Shown in pieces: positions 1 through 7,773 of a stretch of 8,517 bases of DNA; within the stretch, counting starts at the first letter, position 1; every line of letters starts with the position of its first letter. The notes beneath the pieces are model-generated. The model had not been told where the DNA came from, ran no database searches, and saw only the letters and a list, made by a program, of their open reading frames with translations. The DNA is from Sphingobacterium sp. (GTDB lineage: Bacteria; Bacteroidota; Bacteroidia; Sphingobacteriales; Sphingobacteriaceae), in contig JASLCA010000100.1 in assembly GCA_030146225.1 (NCBI GenBank), positions 1-8,517 on the forward strand, given 5' to 3'. Made by a program: the position numbers and the translations under genes.

Positions 1-409
1 GGATACGCACAAAGATGGTATTCTCTCTACGTTGCCATTGCCAGATTTGCTCATTGATCATCTCTCCTGCATACTGCGCACGAAACTCCTTTAAGCCCAC
101 TGGCGTTTGGGTAAAACGTGTCACAACGAGCATATCTCGATTAAACAAGCTATCAGGAATTTCCATATAGTACTTGTCATCTACCTTATAGCTATTGAAT
201 AAGCCTTCAGTCTTAATTGCATCCTTCCCAATTAGGTCTGAAAAGGATTTTATCTTGTCCTTCTTTGACTTCTCTGGCTCTTTTTTGTCGGTCTCTGTCT
301 TAGTAGGAAGATTAACCAGACTTCCCCATTTATTGCCTTGTGCGGACAAAACAGTCGCCTGTAAGCTCATCATCGCCAATGCGACGGCTAGTTTATTTTT
401 GTATTTCAT
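1..409 (-). CDS. Secreted zinc-dependent metalloprotease, DUF5118/DUF5117 type (N-terminal part, runs off the window)
   Basis: The reading frame opens with ATG at 409-407 and stays open to base 1, giving 136 residues of a larger protein. Residues 1-23 form a signal peptide: KYKNK, then a hydrophobic core, then a likely cut after LSA (LSA|QGN). A charged linker of Lys, Glu and Asp follows (about 35-55). Residues 56-98 contain FSDLIGK, GLFNSYKVDDKYYMEIPDSL and RDMLVVTR, which I recognise as the DUF5118 segment that precedes DUF5117 in Bacteroidota zinc metalloproteases. The DUF5117 part would begin near residue 105. The catalytic HExxH motif would lie beyond the window, so activity cannot be confirmed here. 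The start is 23 bp after the SusD stop, on the same strand, so it is probably cotranscribed with the SusCD pair. Its likely role is periplasmic or outer-membrane degradation of proteins or peptides, possibly supplying or processing the SusCD substrate. Confidence 0.82.
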   Translation of the reverse strand, partial: MKYKNKLAVALAMMSLQATVLSAQGNKWGSLVNLPTKTETDKKEPEKSKKDKIKSFSDLIGKDAIKTEGLFNSYKVDDKYYMEIPDSLFNRDMLVVTRFTQTPVGLKEFRAQYAGEMINEQIWQWQRRENTIFVRI

Positions 410-432
410 CTGTAGATATATGCTTAATTATA

Positions 433-2073
433 TTACCAACCTGGATTTTGTGGGTTCAGATTTGTATTTACCCCTAACTCTACCAAAGGAATTGGAAGCC
501 AATAGTTCTTCGCTGTAAATGCACGCGCACCAGCATCCTTAAGCTTATAGCTAAAGGTTCCATTGGCAGCCTTCGTAATGGTTACCCCCTTGACTGACTT
601 GTTTAATAGCTCGCTTGCCAACTCCCAGCGTTTTAAGTCCTGATACCGGATATTATCCTCAAAAGCCAGTTCAATACGGCGCTCTTGACGAATGCGTGCC
701 CGCAGCTGATCTTGATTAAGACCACTAGCAATTGCAGGCATGCCTGCCCGTTTCCGAATGAGGTTAAGTGCATCATATATAGCTATACTAGGCCCAGCCG
801 CTTCATTCTTTGCTTCAGCAAAGTTTAGGAGGATTTCTGCATAGCGCATAATCACCCAGTTGCTGCTACTTCCGACATTCTTGTCCTTGTTAAAGTCAAA
901 CTTCTCATCCATAAACTTACGGGTGTAATAGCCCGTAGGGGTTGGATTTGTACGAGGAAGATCCTTGCCACCTGTAAAGGTCTCTACAGGACGCCCCTTA
1001 AATTCTAAGCCATTATACAAGATCGACATCGCAAAGCGTGGATCCCGATTTTTATATGGATTAGCTGGATCATAGCCAGATCCAGGTGCATCTATAGCAA
1101 GCCCATTGGCCATTTCATAGGCATCTACAATATCTTGTGTAGGACAATTAATCCCTTTCCCACCATAACCTGCTGGGGTATTGTTTTGATCATTGGCATG
1201 CATCTTCTCCCCTTTAATACCATTGTAACGCACCTCTAGAATAACCTCCGGCTTGTCCATAATATTCTTTGTTAAGAAGACATCTGCATAGTCCTTTTTC
1301 AACTCAAAGGCATTGGTTTTCATGACCGCCTCTGCTGCTTCAGCTGCAAGCTTCCAGCTCTCCAGGTTATTACTTGGATTTACCAATGGACTTGCGGCCC
1401 ATAGTAAGACCCGACTTCGGAGGGCTAATGCCGTCTGCTTGCTCACTCGTCCCCATTCATCCTTGTTATAGGTATCTGGCAGCTCCGAAGCAGCTAATAG
1501 CAATTCACTAGCGACAAACTTCAAGCCCTCAGCATGACTTACTTTCTCTGGCTTGTCTTCTGCCTCTTCAATAGACTGATGCTTTAAGAGCAAGAGTGCA
1601 TCCTTAAAGTTGGAAAACAGGTTGAAGTATACATAGGCCCGCATAAAGCGTGCTTGTCCCAATAATAGCTTGCGATCCGCCTCTTCTAAGACTGGGGTTA
1701 CGCTTGCCCGATTAATAAAAACATTTAACTTACGAATCTGCGCATAGCTATCCTTCCATAAGTTGCGCTCTGGAAAGGTGGAGCTTAAGAAGTCGCCCGT
1801 CAAATAACTAATAACCTTGCGCTCTTCAGTCCCCACAAGCTGCATGTCATCTGTAATGGCAGCCGGCAAATAGGTATCAAAGCCGGTCTTTAAAAAGGTG
1901 TAAAACTCATTTACAGAAAGCTTTATTAAGGCAGGATCTTGCCACACAATCTCCTCCGAAACTAGGTTTAGCGGTTTTCTATCTAGAAAGTCCTTTTGGC
2001 AAGAACTTACGGTAAGTGCTATCGCCAAAGCACTTATGGGAAAAATATATTTTTTGAACATTATGGATTTCAT
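433..2073 (-). CDS. SusD/RagB-family outer-membrane substrate-binding lipoprotein
   Basis: This 546-residue protein has the usual length for SusD, the surface lid that delivers substrate to a partner SusC transporter. The N-terminus is a lipoprotein signal peptide with lipobox TVSSC, and the lipidated Cys is residue 25. QKDFLDRKP follows, a typical SusD opening. The SusD-like N-terminal domain includes LWKDSYAQIRKLNVFINRA (105-123) and GQARFMRAYVYFNLF (139-153), part of the TPR-like scaffold. The C-terminal RagB/SusD domain shows NRDPRFAMSILYNG (342-355), MRYAEILLNFAEAKNEA (409-425), LIRKRAGMP (438-446), RQERRIELAFEDNIRYQDL (462-480) and the closing YWLPIP...NPQNPGW. An in-frame Met at residue 5 (codon 2061-2059) would also leave a good signal peptide, so the exact start is uncertain. 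The gene begins 12 bp after the SusC stop, and the two products should form one complex. The ligand cannot be read from the sequence. Confidence 0.96.
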   Translation of the reverse strand: MKSIMFKKYIFPISALAIALTVSSCQKDFLDRKPLNLVSEEIVWQDPALIKLSVNEFYTFLKTGFDTYLPAAITDDMQLVGTEERKVISYLTGDFLSSTFPERNLWKDSYAQIRKLNVFINRASVTPVLEEADRKLLLGQARFMRAYVYFNLFSNFKDALLLLKHQSIEEAEDKPEKVSHAEGLKFVASELLLAASELPDTYNKDEWGRVSKQTALALRSRVLLWAASPLVNPSNNLESWKLAAEAAEAVMKTNAFELKKDYADVFLTKNIMDKPEVILEVRYNGIKGEKMHANDQNNTPAGYGGKGINCPTQDIVDAYEMANGLAIDAPGSGYDPANPYKNRDPRFAMSILYNGLEFKGRPVETFTGGKDLPRTNPTPTGYYTRKFMDEKFDFNKDKNVGSSSNWVIMRYAEILLNFAEAKNEAAGPSIAIYDALNLIRKRAGMPAIASGLNQDQLRARIRQERRIELAFEDNIRYQDLKRWELASELLNKSVKGVTITKAANGTFSYKLKDAGARAFTAKNYWLPIPLVELGVNTNLNPQNPGW

Positions 2074-2085
2074 TGTGATTAAAGA

Positions 2086-5000
2086 TTAAATACCGACACG
2101 TAAGCCCAACGTATATATACGCTGAGGTGGATACAAGTTAGCTGAAGCTCCGGTGGACTCTGGATCATAGCGTTTGCTCGCACTTAGGGTAAATAAGTTT
2201 TGACCTTGGAAGTTGATGCCAAGCGACTTAACCCCTGCCCGCTTAAGCATTTCTTTAGGAAACTCATAAGCCACTTGTGCGGTACGCAACTTTAAATAAT
2301 TTCCATTCTTTACATAAAATGTTGAAGGCAACTTATTGTTCTCATGATTGGACAACAAGCGTGGGTATGAAGCGCCTGGATTGTCTGGCGTCCAACGATC
2401 TAGGTGTAAGTCATAGAAGTTAGCCAGATCATCTGCTGGTCGGTAGTTGATAAATACATCAGTCGATGCTTGAAAGAAAGCATCCACCGAAATACCTTTC
2501 CAGTTGGCATTTAAGTTTAAGCCATATACGGTTGGGGGATTAATGTAGATTGCTTCAAAAGCTCTATCTGGACTTCCACTATACAATTCTACAAGCCCAT
2601 CCCCGTTCATGTCTACATAGCGAATATCTCCTGCCTTAGGAGTAATTGGCGTTCCATTTGGACTGGTCAAATACTTAACGGCATTGTCTGCTTCTTCCTG
2701 ATTCCGAAAGATGCCATCTGCCTTTAAGATCCTAGACATACCAATGGTAGACCCTTCTTGACGTAGCCCAGGTAAGACTGCATCATTCTCCCCATAGTCC
2801 ACTACTGTACTTTTGGTGTAAGTCATATTTAAGCGTGCATTTACACGTACATTGCCATAGGTATTGCGGTGCGAAAGCGATGCCTCATAGCCATAATAGC
2901 GCTCTTTAGCAAAGTTTTGCAGGGCTGGATTAATACCAAAGCTTAAGGGTACATCATAGCTGCGGGAGCGTAGAATATCAAACTTGTTCTTGTTGTAATA
3001 ATCTACTTCAAAGCCCAATTTGCCATTCCACAAAGTCGCATCAATACCGATATCAAAGGCATCTACCTTCTCCCAAGTAATATTTGTATTAGGAACCGTA
3101 AGGTTAGAGATTCTAGCCATAGGGCTCATATTGTTGGAGGTTCCAAAGACATAGCCTGTAGGCACTACCGCATAATTATAGAAGTAGGTATAGAGGTTGC
3201 CCCCATCATTGCCCAAGCGCCCAAAGGAACTTCTGATTTTCAAGTTGTCCACAAAGCTTACATGCTCCTTAAAGAAGTCCTCTTCCGAGATATTCCAGGC
3301 AGCTGATACCGCTGGGAAAAACGCATCTCGCTTTCCTTTCGGATAATAAGGCGAACTGTCATAACGGAAGCTTCCTTCTACAATATACTTTTGATCATAA
3401 TTGTACTGCAAGCGTCCCACTATACTTCTTCGCGCACTTTCATTGGCTGAGCCTAAGTTTTTTTGGGTTTTCACATCCCCCAGAAACAACTGATCCAAGC
3501 TCGCAACTGGGAAGTTACTACGCTCCGCAGAGAAGTTGTCGCTTTTAAACTCATTTTGCTCATAGAGTACCATGGCATCCACCGCATGCTTAGCAAACTG
3601 CTGCTTGTAATTCATCTTGAATTGCAAGTTCAGGTTGTTATTCTGATTGTAAGCCTGACTCATGCTTGGCTTTTCTGTGCCATTCTGCAAGGTATACTCC
3701 TCCTTTGTCTCCGCCAATGAATACTGTGGATAAGGAATATTAAAGGCCTTCTGAAAGGAGCTATTTTTGTCAATCGTCACCTGAGCGCCAGCCGACAAGC
3801 CATCAATAAATGGAATTTTTTGGGTTAAGCCAAAGCTTCCTGTAAAGATATTTCGCGTATTACGGCTATAGCCACTCTCCTCCATAACATCGGTCATGGG
3901 ATTGCCTGAGTAGCCCGAGTAGGCATACAGGCCATTGCTATAACGCGCAGGCATAACAGAGCCCAAGGAAGCCAAGCGACCAAAAATATCCTCTGAATGC
4001 GTAGCTGGGTTGCGCGCATTTTCGTTAATATAATTTAAGGATACCGAAAGGTTGGTCAGTGGCGTGACATCATAATCTGTATTACTCACAATGCCGTAGC
4101 GCTTCATGCCGGCAGTCTTCATAAGCCCATTTTGATCGGCAAAAGAACCCGAAACAAAGTACCGCGCATTCTTAGCGCCGCCACTAATATTCACATTATG
4201 CTTCTGTAACATAGCCGTCTTATCCAAAACCTCATTATACCAATTGGTATTGGGGTAGCGGTCTGGATCCGAACCATCTAAGAATTTCTGTAATTCATCA
4301 TTGGTATATTTCTTTCTTGGTGAAGAACCGCGATCTGCAATATCATTGTCATACATCTCGTTGTTCAACAAGCCATAATTGTAGGAGTCCAAATACTTCG
4401 GAAGTCTTGTACTTTGCTGAAGACCAACTTGTCCCGAATAGTTTATATCCAGACGATCCCGAATACCTTTTTTCGTGGTAATGAGAATTACGCCATTCGC
4501 ACCGCGAGTACCATATACAGCTGCCGCAGCATCCTTAAGTACAGTCACACTCTCAATGGCGTTGGGGTCCAACTTGTCCATCTCCATCCCAATTAAGCCT
4601 TGTCCTTCACGAGCCACCCCGTCAATTACAACCAGTGCCTCACCCATACCACGAATCTTAAGAACAGCGCGATCCCGATCAGGAGCACCAGAGGTCATCG
4701 TAGAGGTTAGTCCAGGCGCGCGGCCCATCAAGGTATTGGAGATATTTATAGCAGGTGACTTCGCTAAATCATCCCCTTTAATGGTACTAATAGCGCCTGT
4801 AATTACTTTTCTTTGTTGCGAGCCATAGCCCACCACCACGAGGTTGTTCAACTCGCTGACCGCTACAGATAGGGTGATAGCAATAGGCTTATTCAGCTCT
4901 TTAACCGTATAATAGGCTTTTTGATAGCCTAAAAAGCTACATTCAATCTGATCATTAGTCAAGGCCAGCAGCGTAAACTTACCCTCGGCATCGCTGCTAA

Positions 5001-5478
5001 CGACTACTCCCGTCCTACTGTTTCGGATGGTTGCCCCCGGGATAGCCATGCCCTTTTCATTGCGCAGCTGCCCATGCACCCTGCTTTCTTGTTCTTGTTT
5101 AACTGCCGTAACAGCAGCTCCAATCTTTTCTTTTCGTAAGACAATACTCTTGTCCTTAATCACATAGCTAATGCCTGTACCCGCTAAGGCAACATCCAGT
5201 GCTTTAGGAATGGACAGGCCCTCTATACGTATGTTTTTAGCGGCCAAAGGTTGCAATAGCTGATCATCATACAAAAAGTTATAGCCGGTCTGCTTTTGAA
5301 TTTCATTAATCAGACTTTCCATCCGCAATTGGTTCCCACGGATGTTAACGGTTTGTGCCTCTCCTTGAAAAGAGACAAGCGCAAAAGCGACGCTAATGGG
5401 AAGTATCTTACTCTTCACCGTCCAGAATGCGCTAGAGAGATTGTTACTAAATCTCCCACTTTTTTCCTTGCAATTCAT
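2086..5478 (-). CDS. SusC/RagA-family TonB-dependent outer-membrane transporter with N-terminal STN signalling domain
   Basis: This 1130-residue protein imports a large ligand across the outer membrane using TonB energy, with the SusD partner encoded 12 bp downstream. Its domains in order are: a signal peptide (1-42, hydrophobic ILPISVAFALVSF, cut near GEAQ); an STN (secretin/TonB short N-terminal) domain (about 45-115, MESLINEIQKQTGYNFLYDD to SIVLRK); a carboxypeptidase-regulatory-like beta domain (about 134-205, HGQLRNEKGMAIPGATI); a TonB-box-like NNLVVVGYG (211-219); a plug ending in the SusC signature YGTRGANGVILITTKKG (322-338); and a C-terminal beta barrel that includes DMNGDG near residue 957 and ends in LGLRVGI. 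The STN domain marks it as a transducer-type transporter that signals to a FecR protein, matching the fecR and sigma genes just upstream. The ATG at 5478 gives a long n-region before the signal helix. No Shine-Dalgarno is visible, which is normal in this phylum. No frameshift or truncation is seen. Confidence 0.96.
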   Translation of the reverse strand: MNCKEKSGRFSNNLSSAFWTVKSKILPISVAFALVSFQGEAQTVNIRGNQLRMESLINEIQKQTGYNFLYDDQLLQPLAAKNIRIEGLSIPKALDVALAGTGISYVIKDKSIVLRKEKIGAAVTAVKQEQESRVHGQLRNEKGMAIPGATIRNSRTGVVVSSDAEGKFTLLALTNDQIECSFLGYQKAYYTVKELNKPIAITLSVAVSELNNLVVVGYGSQQRKVITGAISTIKGDDLAKSPAINISNTLMGRAPGLTSTMTSGAPDRDRAVLKIRGMGEALVVIDGVAREGQGLIGMEMDKLDPNAIESVTVLKDAAAAVYGTRGANGVILITTKKGIRDRLDINYSGQVGLQQSTRLPKYLDSYNYGLLNNEMYDNDIADRGSSPRKKYTNDELQKFLDGSDPDRYPNTNWYNEVLDKTAMLQKHNVNISGGAKNARYFVSGSFADQNGLMKTAGMKRYGIVSNTDYDVTPLTNLSVSLNYINENARNPATHSEDIFGRLASLGSVMPARYSNGLYAYSGYSGNPMTDVMEESGYSRNTRNIFTGSFGLTQKIPFIDGLSAGAQVTIDKNSSFQKAFNIPYPQYSLAETKEEYTLQNGTEKPSMSQAYNQNNNLNLQFKMNYKQQFAKHAVDAMVLYEQNEFKSDNFSAERSNFPVASLDQLFLGDVKTQKNLGSANESARRSIVGRLQYNYDQKYIVEGSFRYDSSPYYPKGKRDAFFPAVSAAWNISEEDFFKEHVSFVDNLKIRSSFGRLGNDGGNLYTYFYNYAVVPTGYVFGTSNNMSPMARISNLTVPNTNITWEKVDAFDIGIDATLWNGKLGFEVDYYNKNKFDILRSRSYDVPLSFGINPALQNFAKERYYGYEASLSHRNTYGNVRVNARLNMTYTKSTVVDYGENDAVLPGLRQEGSTIGMSRILKADGIFRNQEEADNAVKYLTSPNGTPITPKAGDIRYVDMNGDGLVELYSGSPDRAFEAIYINPPTVYGLNLNANWKGISVDAFFQASTDVFINYRPADDLANFYDLHLDRWTPDNPGASYPRLLSNHENNKLPSTFYVKNGNYLKLRTAQVAYEFPKEMLKRAGVKSLGINFQGQNLFTLSASKRYDPESTGASANLYPPQRIYTLGLRVGI

Positions 5479-5547
5479 CTTAGTAGTTAAGTTATAGGTT
5501 GTGTTATGGGTTTTGTTTGTTCATATAAATGGTCTTCCTAGGGCATA

Positions 5548-5577
5548 GTCCATTTGCTTGCTAGCAGGCCTATGGAC
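5548..5577. promoter_or_regulatory. 30-bp imperfect dyad upstream of susC; possible operator or leader hairpin
   Basis: The sequence is symmetric about 5562/5563. GTCCAT (5548-5553) mirrors ATGGAC (5572-5577), and inside it lies the perfect palindrome TGCTAGCA (5559-5566) flanked by GC and GC. Of 15 opposed positions, 12 are Watson-Crick. Beyond a 3-base ATA bulge the stem continues with GGC (5542-5544) against GCC (5578-5580). It lies 70-99 bp before the susC start and has no T-run after it on the minus strand, so it does not look like a rho-independent terminator. A role as a protein-binding site or RNA leader structure is inference. Confidence 0.4.
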
Positions 5578-5600
5578 GCCTTGGCGAAAGTCCAATTCCT

Positions 5601-6782
5601 TTATTTTAAATAGACCTTGTTGCCTTTGATGTAATAATCCAAGGATTCCGTAATCGTAAATAGCTCCATGGTTTCAGATAGTTTGGCAAAGCGAGTTAAG
5701 GAACCAGAGTAGGTCTTGCGAATTAAACGTTCTGCACCTGGCTGGATAATAAACTCTACATCATACCAGCGTTCCAGCTTCCGCAGAATGCTGGTAAGGG
5801 GTTCCTTTACAAATACAAAGCGATTGTCCTTCCAAGCACTTACAGCAGCCACATCCACCTCAGCTCGGCTTAAACTCCCCGCATATGCCTTGCTCTGCAT
5901 GCCTGGACTAAGCCGAATATGCTTTGCGGCAGCCCGTACATCCACCATTCCAGACATCAGGCTGGTAACGGTGCTTTCATTGGGATAGGCCGAAAGGTTA
6001 AAGCTTGTTCCGAGCACTTGGACCTCATGTGCTGAACTTTTGACAACAAAGGGTTGCTTCTTATTCTCGCGCACCTCAAAGTATGCCTCGCCCTCTAGGT
6101 ATACAGTTCTGTTTTCTGCGGTAAACTTTATCGGGAATCTCAAGGATGAAGCGGCATTTAACCAGACTAGGGTACCATCCGCTAATTGCAATTTATACTG
6201 CCCCTTCTTCGGGACCTCAATCGTACGCCATAAATCGGCCGCATCGGGCGCAAGGGAAAGCTTATTTCCAAGTCCATCCTCTAAGCCTTCATTATTTACA
6301 ATTAGCTCTCCTTGCTCATCAAGCTGAATAGCCGCTGCATCGCCCATACGCAAGATGGCTCTATTCCCTCCTGGCTCAACATCTTCTCGAACAACATAAG
6401 CCTGCTCCTGCCGCTTTAGGCTGTCAGCATCCCGCTGTTGCCAATGCATATACGCATAGCTCAGCATGCCTACAACTAAGACTGCAGCTACCGCTTTCCA
6501 ATACGGCATCAAGCCATCAAACCAAGAGACAGATCGCGCAAGCGGGGCTGGCTTAGGCTCTTTCAGCTTAGTCTGCAGTTTAAATCGCTCAAATGCAGGC
6601 TGCCAAGCAGTGGCTTCAGCCCCTGGCTCAACCTGCCTAAAGCTTTCCTCCATTAAAGATTGTATAAGCAGATCATAACGAGGATCCTGTACAATTTCCA
6701 TCCACTCGAGCAATTCCTCGGCTTGCAGCTTATCCTGCAAGTATTTATAGTATAATAGCGCTATGCGTTCTTCGTTCTTCAT
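5601..6782 (-). CDS. FecR-family anti-sigma factor / transmembrane signal transducer
   Basis: This 393-residue protein has the standard Bacteroidota FecR layout. A cytoplasmic N-terminal segment (1-93) includes IALLYYKYLQDKLQAEELLEW and would bind the sigma factor. A single transmembrane helix covers about 95-112 (WKAVAAVLVVGMLSYAYM). The periplasmic FecR domain (about 188-285) has the diagnostic runs DGTLVWLNAASSLRFP (202-217), GEAYFEV (231-237) and VLGTSFNLSAYP (256-267). A DUF4974/STN-like tail (about 322-391) has VKEPLTSILRKLERWYDVEF and ends NKVYLK. By analogy with FecR it inhibits or primes the ECF sigma encoded just upstream until the STN domain of the SusC partner reports substrate. 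The start at 6782 lacks a Shine-Dalgarno. Another ATG ten bases upstream (6792-6790) is in a different frame, which supports 6782. The gene is separated from the sigma gene by 171 bp and from susC by 122 bp. Confidence 0.95.
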   Translation of the reverse strand: MKNEERIALLYYKYLQDKLQAEELLEWMEIVQDPRYDLLIQSLMEESFRQVEPGAEATAWQPAFERFKLQTKLKEPKPAPLARSVSWFDGLMPYWKAVAAVLVVGMLSYAYMHWQQRDADSLKRQEQAYVVREDVEPGGNRAILRMGDAAAIQLDEQGELIVNNEGLEDGLGNKLSLAPDAADLWRTIEVPKKGQYKLQLADGTLVWLNAASSLRFPIKFTAENRTVYLEGEAYFEVRENKKQPFVVKSSAHEVQVLGTSFNLSAYPNESTVTSLMSGMVDVRAAAKHIRLSPGMQSKAYAGSLSRAEVDVAAVSAWKDNRFVFVKEPLTSILRKLERWYDVEFIIQPGAERLIRKTYSGSLTRFAKLSETMELFTITESLDYYIKGNKVYLK

Positions 6783-6953
6783 TTTTAGACATAAGGGTCC
6801 TTAGCAGTAAAGACGAATTCTACCTGCCAAAGAGTACTTTTATTTTACAATTTATTTGAGCTAACACATAAGCAACTAACCTACAGCCTTATAAGCTGTA
6901 AGGAAAACAAAAAAAGGGCTTTGAAATTATGGACATTTAAGGAAAGATATTGC
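6783..6953. other. Sigma-fecR intergenic spacer with a small dyad and T-tract
   Basis: No gene is visible in these 171 bp. On the minus strand a seven-T run (complement of 6909-6915) precedes a dyad, TACAGC (6882-6887) mirrored by GCTGTA (6895-6900). The T-run lies before rather than after the hairpin in the direction of transcription, so this is not a normal terminator for the sigma gene. Further down, TACTCTTTG on the minus strand (6836-6828) resembles the Bacteroidota -7 element TAnnTTTG but is one base too long. No matching -33 TTTG is correctly spaced. Whether fecR has its own promoter here is open. Confidence 0.3.
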
Positions 6954-7562
6954 TTAAGATAGCTCCTGCCCTAGCTGATTAATTAACCATGCCGCTAAGA
7001 TGACATACTTCACCTGGCTATGCTTACGCATATGCAAACGAAGGGCTTGCAAGGCCCGTACTACATAAGCTTTGGAAGAATGTACGGAGATGCCCAATTG
7101 TTGTGCGATCTCTGCATGAGATAACTGTTGGTATCGGCTTAAGATAAAGACTTCCCGAATGGTACTCGGAAGTGCATTTATGCCTTCCTCCAGGAAAGTT
7201 TCTAGGTCCTTATAAACCAGGCGCTGTTCAGGACCAAGGGAATCATCTTTCAGAAACCCAATTAAGTTTTCGAGGTTCTCCGTCACTAAGACCCGCTTTT
7301 TTAGAAAATCAAGACTAGCATTTCGCGCAATGCGATAGAGGTAGGCGTCTAGATTATTAACCTCATGGAGTTCGGACCTACGATCCCAGAGTTTAATAAA
7401 GATCTCTTGCGTTAAGTCCTCGGCCTGTACGGCCGACTTTACAAGCATCTTAACGAGCGTATAAATCTTAGGCCAATAAGTGGAAAACAAGCGTTCATAA
7501 GCCTCATTCGAGCCTTCAGAAAGCCTTATCAACCAATCCTCATCCTTATTTAACTCAGACAT
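6954..7562 (-). CDS. ECF RNA polymerase sigma factor, FecI-like, Bacteroidota type
   Basis: This 202-residue protein contains the two regions of an extracytoplasmic-function sigma factor. Region 2 covers about residues 24-90, with LFSTYWPKIYTLVKMLV, then AEDLTQEIFIKLWDRR and LDAYLYRIARNASLDFLKKR, for core binding and -10 recognition. Region 4 covers about 128-178, with ALPSTIREVFILSRYQQL and the helix-turn-helix HAEIAQQLGISVHSSKAYVVRAL, for -35 recognition. No other sigma regions are present. The short hydrophobic tail (VKYVILAAWLINQL, 184-197) has no charged residue after the Lys. FecR is encoded next and should control it, and the probable target is the susC promoter downstream. The ATG at 7562 is the only Met before region 2. 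A TAnnTTTG element lies about 68 bp upstream. The family resembles the Bacteroidota sigma-70 family 1 group. Confidence 0.95.
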   Translation of the reverse strand: MSELNKDEDWLIRLSEGSNEAYERLFSTYWPKIYTLVKMLVKSAVQAEDLTQEIFIKLWDRRSELHEVNNLDAYLYRIARNASLDFLKKRVLVTENLENLIGFLKDDSLGPEQRLVYKDLETFLEEGINALPSTIREVFILSRYQQLSHAEIAQQLGISVHSSKAYVVRALQALRLHMRKHSQVKYVILAAWLINQLGQELS

Positions 7563-7629
7563 CTACACCTAATAATAACAACAACAGATTCGTTCACAAC
7601 CTATCCTAAACTTATAAAATATTTCGCTG

Positions 7630-7637
7630 CAAATTTA
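7630..7637 (-). promoter_or_regulatory. Candidate Bacteroidota -7 promoter element for the sigma gene
   Basis: Read on the minus strand the bases are TAAATTTG, a full match to the Bacteroidota housekeeping -7 consensus TAnnTTTG. Transcription would start a few bases downstream, near 7623, leaving a leader of about 60 nt before the sigma ATG at 7562. No TTTG is present at the expected -33 distance. The bases there read GCCTTCATTTAC, so only half of the promoter is supported. Confidence 0.45.
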
Positions 7638-7773
7638 GGCAATTATATGTAAATGAAGGCATAGGAAGTCCTACAGATCTAGCAATTGCGCGCGTTTAGG
7701 GTCAGTTATTTGCAATTTTGTCGTTACCAAAGGCATAGCCAATATAGTCTACCTACAGCATAAGCCCATAGGC

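Noticed and set aside
195..518. Plus-strand reading frame of 107 codons
   Set aside because: It lies opposite the protease start and the 3' end of susD, resembles no known protein, and the minus-strand frames are clearly coding.
4475..4828. Plus-strand reading frame of 117 codons
   Set aside because: It is antisense to the conserved plug domain of the SusC gene; its low-complexity Ser/Pro/Ala composition is typical of a shadow frame.
5716..6678. Several plus-strand frames of 61-95 codons
   Set aside because: All are antisense to the fecR gene, whose protein motifs are unmistakable over the same span.
6882..6916. Terminator after the sigma gene
   Set aside because: The T-run comes before the hairpin on the transcribed strand, not after it, and the stem is only 6 bp.
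7682..7689. GCAATTGC palindrome as an operator
   Set aside because: An isolated 8-bp palindrome is too short to support without a second copy or conservation.
7690..7760. Short minus-strand frame ending in TGA near 7703
   Set aside because: It is closed upstream by a stop after about 16 codons and has no start codon or recognisable sequence.
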